A stretch of DNA of 5,616 nucleotides from Fimbriimonas sp. (GTDB taxonomy: Bacteria; Armatimonadota; Fimbriimonadia; Fimbriimonadales; Fimbriimonadaceae): NCBI GenBank assembly GCA_030447945.1, contig JAUJNV010000105.1:1-5616 (forward strand). The letters are read 5' to 3'. Position 1 is the first letter of the stretch. The number at the start of each line of letters is the position of its first letter. The notes below the pieces were generated by a model. The model had not been told where the DNA came from, did not search any database, and saw only the letters and a list, made by a program, of their open reading frames with translations. Below, one piece after another: positions 1 to 4,050 of the stretch. The position numbers and the translations under genes were made by a program.

Positions 1-252
1 TCCCTCGAAAGCCGCCAGCACTCCCCACGCCCGCACATCGAAGCGAGCCGCGAGCGCCATGGGCCTCTCCTCCTCAAAGGCGTCGTAATCCTTCCATCGC
101 CGCTCCACCGGCTCCTCGACGATCACCTTTCCGTCCGAGGCGGCCAGCTCCTCCAGGCGCACTCGCGAAACGATTTCAAACCCGATGGGCACGCAAGCGT
201 ACGCCGCCAGGCCACCCGTCCCCTCTTCCACGATCCGTACCGTTTCCGCCAC
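1..252 (-). CDS. GNAT-like N-acetyltransferase, N-terminal part (runs off left edge)
   Basis: An open frame reads leftward from a GTG at 252 to the window edge, giving 84 residues. A good ribosome site, GGGAGG (261-266 on this strand), sits 8 nt before the GTG and supports this start. The protein begins MAETVRIVEEGTGG and continues with VPIGFEIVSRVRLEEL, an acidic strand with IVEEPVERRWKDYDAFEEE, then FDVRAWGVLAAFEG. This resembles the N-terminus of GNAT acetyltransferases of the streptothricin-acetyltransferase-like type, where a WKDYDA segment precedes the first central strand (WGVLAAFEG). If so, the product transfers an acetyl group from acetyl-CoA to an unknown amine in the cytoplasm. The acetyl-CoA-binding motif A (R/Q-x-x-G-x-G/A) would lie beyond the edge, so the family call rests on N-terminal resemblance only. 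The gene is divergent from the one starting at 380. Confidence 0.68.
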   Translation of the reverse strand, partial: MAETVRIVEEGTGGLAAYACVPIGFEIVSRVRLEELAASDGKVIVEEPVERRWKDYDAFEEERPMALAARFDVRAWGVLAAFEG

Positions 253-260
253 GCTCTCCG

Positions 261-266
261 CCTCCC
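261..266 (-). promoter_or_regulatory. Ribosome binding site of the GNAT-like gene
   Basis: GGGAGG on the minus strand, 8 nt upstream of the GTG at 252. It decides the start of the partial gene, and it contrasts with three other genes in the window that have no comparable Shine-Dalgarno sequence. Confidence 0.6.
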
Positions 267-363
267 TACGCCGGCCCGTTCCGGAGCAAACCCGACCGGG
301 CGCGGAACTTTCGGCTCTGCCGCTCGCGTATGAGTCTGCTCAAAATTTTTACAAAAGCCCTGC

Positions 364-369
364 TACAAT
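364..369 (+). promoter_or_regulatory. Putative -10 box (TACAAT) of the membrane-anchored protein gene
   Basis: TACAAT matches the sigma-70 -10 consensus at 5 of 6 positions and lies at the end of the only A/T-rich patch nearby. The GTG start at 380 begins 11 nt after the hexamer, so transcription starting 6-8 nt downstream would give a leader of only a few bases. No clear TTGACA-like -35 is visible at 16-18 nt spacing. The call is an inference from position and composition. Confidence 0.45.
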
Positions 370-379
370 ACGGCGTACT

Positions 380-1222
380 GTGGAGCCCACGAAGGCCTTT
401 ATCGCAGTCTCGGTCGTCGTTTCCTCCGCTATCTCGGGGGCGGCCGGGTGGGTCGTGTACGAGCGGGTCTGGAAAAACGATCCCGCCCGTACCTTCAAGT
501 CGGGCCACGAACGCCGGAGCCTTCCGCGCCTTGCAAACCGCACGGCGCCCCTCGACGGTTGGCGAACCGAGTTGACCGCTTGGACGGTCGTCCAGACCGC
601 CCCTTCCGGCCGCCGCTACACCTTCCCTTGGCGAGGTTCTAGCTCCCCCTCCGAGACCGATCTTGCCCATATGCGCGCGCGAGCGCGCCGCCTGGAGTCG
701 CACGCCACCCTTGTTGCGAGCGGAGAGGGGAATGCCCGCCGCCCCCGCGATCGCAACGGCTTTGCCGCGGTGCCGGCCGGCTACGACACCCGCCCCGCCC
801 GGCCCCGCCCCGCGTCCGAATACAGCCTCGAAGACGAGCTCGCCCGGCTCGCGGAGGGCAGCGGGATATCCGAAGAGCCCGAACGCCTGCCTGACTCCGG
901 GGATGTGCTCGACGCAACCCCGACTCGCCCCGCCTCGATGGGCTCCACCCGCCCCGGCGAAGATGCCCCGCCCGACGACGCCCTCCCCAGCTACGATGGC
1001 CTGGGCAGCGGCCATTGGATCCAGGCCGTCAGCGACGGCGGGCGCCTGATCGAGTTCGACGACGGCTCCCTTTGGGAGATCGAGGACGCGGATCGGGACG
1101 CGAGCGCCCAGTGGCAGCCCGAGGACGACATCACCGTCATGGAGTCCACCGGCCCCGGCGGCTACCTCCTCGTCAACCGCGCCACCGGAGACCGCCTCCA
1201 AGCCCGCCACCTTGGCGGATAG
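380..1222 (+). CDS. Membrane-anchored hypothetical protein with C-terminal beta-rich module
   Basis: I choose the GTG at 380, giving 280 aa. The frame stays open further left to an ATG at 185, but that would overlap the opposing GNAT-like gene and bury a good N-terminal hydrophobic segment. Residues 1-5 are polar, 6-27 form one membrane helix or uncleaved signal anchor (FIAVSVVVSSAISGAAGWVV), and a basic segment follows. Residues about 61-98 (W61, then a Gly-Arg-Arg-Tyr-Thr-Phe-Pro-Trp stretch and PSETDLAHM) look like the small module 'apsGkrYtF.wp...P.t..Di' found in many bacterial hypothetical proteins. Residues 100-210 are Pro/Arg/Glu-rich and probably disordered. Residues 211-280 (GHWIQAVSDGGRLIEFDDGS, LWEIEDADR, a Trp-x-Pro-Glu-Asp-Asp stretch and LLVNRATGDRLQA) resemble a compact beta module with the pattern W-I-x-x-V-[ST]-DGG-x-I-x-[LF]-x-DGS-x-W-x-[IV]. 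The topology suggests an exported or periplasm-facing C-terminus. There is no Shine-Dalgarno sequence. The function is unknown. Confidence 0.7.
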   Translation: MEPTKAFIAVSVVVSSAISGAAGWVVYERVWKNDPARTFKSGHERRSLPRLANRTAPLDGWRTELTAWTVVQTAPSGRRYTFPWRGSSSPSETDLAHMRARARRLESHATLVASGEGNARRPRDRNGFAAVPAGYDTRPARPRPASEYSLEDELARLAEGSGISEEPERLPDSGDVLDATPTRPASMGSTRPGEDAPPDDALPSYDGLGSGHWIQAVSDGGRLIEFDDGSLWEIEDADRDASAQWQPEDDITVMESTGPGGYLLVNRATGDRLQARHLGG

Positions 1223-1307
1223 GGGGAAGTGTTGAGTGTTAACTGTTGAGTGTTGCGTGTTGGACCGGAGCCTCCTCCCCTTAACACTCAATACTCAACA
1301 CTCCCCC
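1222..1307. repeat. Long imperfect inverted repeat of AGTGTTGAGTGTT-type units between convergent genes
   Basis: The segment fills most of the space between two convergent stop codons. GTTGAGTGTT occurs directly repeated at 1231-1240 and 1245-1254. The complementary AACACTCAA (1283-1291) and ACTCAACAC (1293-1301) lie on the right. They can fold as GGGGGA-GTGTTGAGT (1222-1227 and 1229-1237) pairing with 1293-1307, then an internal loop, then TTGAGTGTT (1246-1254) pairing with 1283-1291. That is about 24 base pairs around a 28 nt loop. Read on either strand it encodes NTQHS-like peptides, which are artefacts. It could act as a bidirectional terminator for both flanking genes or be one copy of a dispersed palindromic repeat. 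There is no T-tract, so it is not a canonical intrinsic terminator. Confidence 0.75.
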
Positions 1308-1315
1308 GCAGGGGG
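1303..1315. repeat. Short GC hairpin CCCCC-GCA-GGGGG
   Basis: A perfect 5 bp G/C stem with a 3 nt loop abuts and partly overlaps the right foot of the longer hairpin at 1222-1307, so the two structures would compete. It lies 5 bases before the stop codon of the leftward lipoprotein gene. It may add to termination or RNA 3'-end protection for either gene, but no U-tract follows on either strand. Confidence 0.45.
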
Positions 1316-1319
1316 CAAT

Positions 1320-2243
1320 CTAGAAGCCGAACCCTTCGTCGTCGCCGCCCGCGTCCTCGCCGAAGCACTCGGTCCAGAGGTTGAAGTCCTCGTCTTTCTG
1401 GCCCCAGCCGTTGTCCGCGTAGTCGATCGCGCCGTTGCCCTCGCTGTCCCAGGTGACCCGCATGACCTCGACCCCGTTCTGGAAGAAAGAGGCGTTGCCG
1501 CTGCCGTCGGGGTTCCAATGCACCCGCTGGCGCGATCCGTCCCCGATCTCCGTCTCCTGATCGTAGTTCCCCTCCGCGTCGCACGAGAAGGTGGAGCGCA
1601 TGGTGATCCCTTCCGGCGAGCGAGAGGTCCACGTGCCCTTCATGCTGCCCGCTTCGAACCGGTCGCTGAAGGACCCGCTCCAGCCGTCGACATCCTCGTA
1701 GGATCCCTCCGATGAGCCGGCCGTCCAATCCGCGTCCTCGATCCGGCTTCGATAACGCTCGGCCCGCTTGTTCGGGCCGCTGGTGACGACGAGCTCGTAC
1801 TCGTTGACCTGAGGGTAGACGTCGAAGGCCGTCATCAGAAGTCGGTGCGTCCCGACGGATTGGGTGTGGGCCGGATCCGAGTAAAGGGTGTAGTCGTATC
1901 CGTTCTCTCGGCCGGTACCCGCGAAGTAGAGCTGCAGCCAGTCCTCGAACCCTTGGTTCGGAAAGACAAAGTGCCCTTCCTCCAGGTCCCGAGTCTGCGC
2001 GAGCTTCTTGGACCGCCCAAACCCCCCGCCAAGCCCCGTGGGCGAGTCGAAAGACAGCCCAGCGGAGGGCATGATCGAGCCGAGGCTGTTCAGCGTCGCG
2101 CGCAGAGCCTGACGGCTCCCTTCCCGGGCGACGGCCCTCGTGGACCCGATCCCGCCGCCTCCGTTACCTCCGCTGCCGCCGCCACAGCCGGAGAGCAGAG
2201 CAAGGCAAAACACCGAGAGCAACCACGTCGTCGTCTTCTTCAT
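1320..2243 (-). CDS. Lipoprotein with three C-terminal ~22-residue repeats, function unknown
   Basis: A 307 aa protein from the ATG at 2243. A TTG three codons upstream is possible, but GGTAGG at 2254-2259 is only 1 nt from it and 10 nt from the ATG, so the ATG is preferred. The N-terminus MKKTTTWLLSVFCLALLSGC is a lipoprotein signal with lipobox LSGC. Cleavage before C20 and lipidation are expected, giving a membrane-tethered extracytoplasmic protein. A Gly-rich linker (21-34) follows. Residues about 90-200 are aromatic- and acidic-rich with alternating strands. Residues 212-235, 236-256 and 257-278 align as imperfect repeats of the form G-x(3-4)-R-x-x-[FW]-x(2-4)-[EG]-[GS]-[GN]. The second holds HWNPDGSGNASFF and the third TWDSEGNGAIDYADNG. 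They recall MORN-like or YwqK-like beta-hairpin repeats. The tail is acidic and ends GDDEGFGF. I do not recognise a named family. Confidence 0.8.
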   Translation of the reverse strand: MKKTTTWLLSVFCLALLSGCGGGSGGNGGGGIGSTRAVAREGSRQALRATLNSLGSIMPSAGLSFDSPTGLGGGFGRSKKLAQTRDLEEGHFVFPNQGFEDWLQLYFAGTGRENGYDYTLYSDPAHTQSVGTHRLLMTAFDVYPQVNEYELVVTSGPNKRAERYRSRIEDADWTAGSSEGSYEDVDGWSGSFSDRFEAGSMKGTWTSRSPEGITMRSTFSCDAEGNYDQETEIGDGSRQRVHWNPDGSGNASFFQNGVEVMRVTWDSEGNGAIDYADNGWGQKDEDFNLWTECFGEDAGGDDEGFGF

Positions 2244-2253
2244 TTCGTACAAA

Positions 2254-2259
2254 CCTACC
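2254..2259 (-). promoter_or_regulatory. Ribosome binding site deciding the lipoprotein start
   Basis: GGTAGG on the minus strand, 10 nt before the ATG at 2243 but only 1 nt before the alternative TTG at 2252. The spacing favours the ATG. The 94 bp between this gene and the upstream gene's stop shows no strong terminator or -10/-35 pair, so read-through transcription from upstream is possible. Confidence 0.45.
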
Positions 2260-2337
2260 GATGCATCAGCTTACAAGAGAAAGGAGACACGGCGAAACGG
2301 TCGGGCAGACTTTTGAAGATCGTCCCGTAAGTGCCGA

Positions 2338-3210
2338 CTAGCGCGAGCGGGAGGGAACGTCTCTTGGAGAGGCGTAGCGAACCGAGCCGGTTCCCGAGGG
2401 TCGATGCCAACGTCCCCCCGTCGAAAACGCGTCCCCCTTGGCCAGCCGCTTGGCGTCGGAGGTGTACCAAGGCTTCGCGATCGCCACCGTCGGGCTCACT
2501 GAGAGCACCTCTAGCTCCACGCCATCGAATGACCGCGCTCTCGTCAGGAAGAGCCCTGGTCGCAGCCGCCCCTGACGGCCAACATCCAGCTGGACGGTCC
2601 CGTCGCGGAGGAGGGCAGCGACCTTCGCCCGGATCGCTCCCTTCTCGTAAAAGTCGCGAAATCGCACGGGGAAAACGGGCTTGCCGCGTTTCTTGGGGAG
2701 CTTAAACGCCTCATCCACTTTCACATAGTCGCTGCCGCCATGCACATCGTCGTCCCCGAAGACGCCGGGCGACTCGCTCCGCACAAATGCGGCGAATCCG
2801 GGTGTCTCGTACTCATCCACGAGGTACAGCCGGTCCCCCCACGGCACCGGCACAAACCGGACGTTCATCCCGGAAAGCCCGCGCCGATCGTTCGGCCCTT
2901 CAGGCCGCAGCACGACTACATCTCCCTGGAGGCTCCAGCTACCCCCGTTCCGGTCGTACTCCCCCAAGCAACCGGTCCACCTAAACTTAAAGCGGTGCTT
3001 GGAGTCCAACTTGAGAGTCAGGTTGAAGCCCAGCCCGTCCCCAAGATAATAGGTGCCAGGAAGCGCCTTCACATCGAAGAGCGGCTTCGCCGAGGTCCCT
3101 CGCGCCGCCGCCTCTGCTTTGCGCTTGACCGGCGCGCTTGAACCCGGCATCTGGGCAAGGGCGAGAGCCGCACCCGCCGTGAATAACCCGACCCCGATGT
3201 GAGCCTTCAT
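2338..3210 (-). CDS. Secreted two-domain protein: lipocalin-like half plus second beta-barrel-like half
   Basis: A 290 aa protein. Residues 1-19 (MKAHIGVGLFTAGAALALA) form a short signal peptide with a likely cut after ALA-19, so the product is exported; residue 20 is Gln, not Cys, so it is not a lipoprotein. After a Lys/Ala-rich linker, residues 51-145 carry PGTYYLGDGLGFNLTLKLDS, a Phe-Arg-Trp-Thr-Gly-Cys-Leu-Gly-Glu-Tyr stretch, a Gly-Gly-Ser-Trp-Ser-Leu turn, LRPEGPNDRRG and WGDRLYLVDE. This is the pattern of a recurrent bacterial lipocalin-like module (yy.gdg.g.n..L.L; f.w.gClG.yd.n.G.W; p..pn.r.G; v.WGdR.YLv). Residues about 192-264 (VAALLRDGTVQLDVGRQGRL, LRPGLFLTR, LEVLSVSPTVAIAKPW and the final KGDAFST) resemble the small beta-barrel of FlgT-C or S1-like type. 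The start ATG has AGGGG directly against it, too close to act as a normal Shine-Dalgarno sequence. No enzymatic motif is seen, so binding or structural work is more likely. It may share a transcript with the lipoprotein 94 bp downstream. Confidence 0.78.
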   Translation of the reverse strand: MKAHIGVGLFTAGAALALAQMPGSSAPVKRKAEAAARGTSAKPLFDVKALPGTYYLGDGLGFNLTLKLDSKHRFKFRWTGCLGEYDRNGGSWSLQGDVVVLRPEGPNDRRGLSGMNVRFVPVPWGDRLYLVDEYETPGFAAFVRSESPGVFGDDDVHGGSDYVKVDEAFKLPKKRGKPVFPVRFRDFYEKGAIRAKVAALLRDGTVQLDVGRQGRLRPGLFLTRARSFDGVELEVLSVSPTVAIAKPWYTSDAKRLAKGDAFSTGGRWHRPSGTGSVRYASPRDVPSRSR

Positions 3211-3217
3211 CCCCTAG

Positions 3218-3223
3218 AGTATA
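3218..3223 (-). promoter_or_regulatory. Putative -10 box (TATACT), possible leaderless start
   Basis: On the minus strand TATACT (5 of 6 matches to TATAAT) is followed by CTAGGGG and then the ATG at 3210. Only 7 nt separate the hexamer from the start codon, so a normally placed transcription start would fall at or within a base or two of the ATG. This predicts a leaderless mRNA. A -35 is not evident at 16-18 nt. Confidence 0.5.
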
Positions 3224-3334
3224 CGGGCACGGCTGCAACTCCTTCCATACAATTGCCGTTCCGAGCGATGCCGAGACGTCAGCTCTCTGTTCCGCTGGGG
3301 ATGACGATAGAAAGGAGGTTGTAAAGAGCGCCGG

Positions 3335-3362
3335 CTACCGAAAGTTGAGTCTCAACCGGTAG
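3335..3362 (-). terminator. Stem-loop downstream of tmRNA, probable terminator
   Basis: On the minus strand CTACCG-GTTGA-GAC-TCAAC-TTT-CGGTAG forms an 11 bp stem with a 3 nt bulge and 3 nt loop. It begins 17 nt after the tmRNA CCA end. Position and stability suggest a transcription terminator or 3'-processing stop for ssrA. The tract after it (CCGGCGCTCTTTACAACC) is not strongly U-rich, so intrinsic termination is plausible but not certain. Confidence 0.55.
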
Positions 3363-3379
3363 TCAGTTAGGTTCAAAAA

Positions 3380-3734
3380 TGGTGGAGGCGGGGAGAGTTG
3401 AACTCCCTTCCAAAACCGTCGGCCCCTCAATCACCACGAGCGTCTCCTCTGTACTTTTTCTCGACGCCACCCTCTGCCGAGGCCGCCTGAGCGGTCGTCC
3501 AGTTCGATTGATTTAACTCGGCTCGCCCCGAACAGAGGCTTACCGAGCGGTCCGGATTTTATTAGGCCCGGTGACGCTCCCTACCGGCTCGAGAGCGCTG
3601 GACCCGCGGTTTGTTTAGGCCGCGTAGGCGTAGTTGTTATTCGCAGCTACTGTTTTTGCCGCTTTTTACGAGGCCAGCGGCGCCTCGGCTCGCGATTGAA
3701 AGTCGAACCGGCTCTGTCGAACCCGTTCGCCCCC
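3380..3734 (-). ncRNA. ssrA: Transfer-messenger RNA (tmRNA), one-piece
   Basis: The 355 nt RNA begins GGGGGCGAACGGGTTCGACA at 3734 and ends CGCCTCC-ACCA at 3380, with CCA encoded. The 7 bp acceptor stem GGGGGCG (3728-3734) pairs with CGCCTCC (3384-3390), including one G-U pair. It is followed directly by a perfect T-arm: GGGAG, loop TTCAACT, CTCCC (3391-3407). Upstream, GGCCTCGTAAAAAGCGGCAA matches the conserved stretch before the messenger region. tmRNA with SmpB enters stalled ribosomes, accepts the incomplete chain on its charged alanine, and then acts as a message adding a degradation tag. Length and gene order (tRNA-like 5' end, tag near nt 88, pseudoknot region, tRNA-like 3' end) are those of the standard unpermuted form. 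The smpB gene is not in the window. Confidence 0.96.
3615..3647 (-). other. tmRNA tag-peptide reading frame (AANNNYAYAA, stop)
   Basis: After AAAACAGTA on the minus strand the resume codon GCT (3645-3647) begins GCT GCG AAT AAC AAC TAC GCC TAC GCG GCC TAA, which reads AANNNYAYAA and then stop (3615-3617). The alignment with the common (A)ANDENYALAA tag is unambiguous in length, in the shared N..Y.A.AA positions and in its place about 88 nt from the 5' end. Asn replaces the acidic DE pair, and Tyr replaces Leu at the third position from the end, where proteases read the tag. Confidence 0.92.
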
Positions 3735-3744
3735 ATCTGTACAC

Positions 3745-3750
3745 AGTATA
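3745..3750 (-). promoter_or_regulatory. Putative -10 box (TATACT) of ssrA
   Basis: TATACT lies 10 nt upstream of the mature tmRNA 5' end. Initiation 6-8 nt downstream would leave a leader of about 2-4 nt, removable by RNase P at the tRNA-like 5' end. The hexamer is the same as that in front of the gene starting at 3210. The -35 region (around 3768-3773, CGTTCG) is a poor match to the consensus. Confidence 0.55.
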
Positions 3751-4030
3751 GAACACCGCCGGACTCGCGAACGTTCCTTCGGCGCACGATTCGGCTCTCG
3801 ATGGGGCGGATGGCCCTCCCGACAGAAACTTCCCTTAAGATTTAACCGCGACATCCGGCGGCGCCCTTCCGACCGTCTGAATCCATGGGGCGATTAGACT
3901 CAGCACTCCCGTGGCAGATTGCCAACGGCTCACCGAACGCTAACGCCCCCGCTTCTCTCGCTCGTGGTCGACCGGTCGGAGGTGGGGGGCGCAACGTCCC
4001 GGGCCGGAGCATCCCGAGAGGCCGAAGTTT

Positions 4031-4036
4031 CACAAT
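4031..4036 (+). promoter_or_regulatory. Weak candidate -10 (CACAAT) before the MFS start
   Basis: CACAAT matches TATAAT at 4 of 6 positions and lies 14 nt before the GTG at 4051. Transcription starting about 7 nt later would give a pyrimidine-rich leader of around 7-8 nt (CTCCCCCTC) without a Shine-Dalgarno sequence. This is weaker than the two TATACT boxes and is kept only because it fits the pattern of the other genes. Confidence 0.25.
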
Positions 4037-4050
4037 AGGCTCTCCCCCTC

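Larger units (their letters stand above)
253..379. other. Divergent intergenic region with an A/T-rich patch
   Basis: The 127 bp between two divergent genes. Most of it is GC-rich, but 339-370 is strikingly A/T-rich (CTCAAAATTTTTACAAAAG and then TACAAT), including the palindrome AAAATTTT at 342-349. The patch probably carries the promoter of the rightward gene. On the minus strand a TTGTAA...CATACG pair could serve the GNAT-like gene but matches the consensus poorly. No small gene is supported here. Confidence 0.5.
3211..3379. other. Intergenic region between tmRNA and the secreted-protein gene
   Basis: This 169 bp stretch holds, on the minus strand, the hairpin after tmRNA (3335-3362) and the -10-like TATACT of the downstream gene. 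The remaining bases (about 3224-3334) show no coding frame and no further structure that I can support. Confidence 0.5.
3735..4050. other. Gene-free divergent region between ssrA and the MFS gene
   Basis: About 315 bp between two divergent transcription units. The left end carries the ssrA -10 box. The right end carries a possible -10 for the MFS gene. TTAAGATTTAA near 3835-3845 is a small A/T island, and GGTCGACC / GACCGGTC at 3966-3977 are overlapping palindromes of unclear meaning. Short open frames on both strands have ordinary shadow composition, no ribosome site and no recognisable product. I see no tRNA, riboswitch or repeat array. Confidence 0.5.

Noticed and set aside
185..379. Extension of the 280-residue protein to an ATG at 185
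   Set aside because: It would overlap the GNAT-like gene on the other strand and add a low-complexity leader before the membrane anchor. The A/T-rich promoter-like patch at 339-370 would fall inside the gene.
266..1291. A long minus-strand open frame of about 340 codons opposite the membrane-anchored protein gene
   Set aside because: It reads Gly/Ala/Arg-rich without any domain, overlaps the partial GNAT-like gene's ribosome site, and reads through the palindromic repeat at its start. The plus-strand frame has a membrane anchor and a recognisable C-terminal module.
1231..1301. CRISPR-like array from repeated GTTGAGTGTT units
   Set aside because: Units are only 10 bp, spacing is irregular, and half are inverted. 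It fits a hairpin element, not a repeat-spacer array.
3311..3324. A perfect Shine-Dalgarno-like AAAGGAGGT on the plus strand
   Set aside because: The only nearby start is TTG, followed at once by TAA. No small gene follows, so it is chance or part of another signal.
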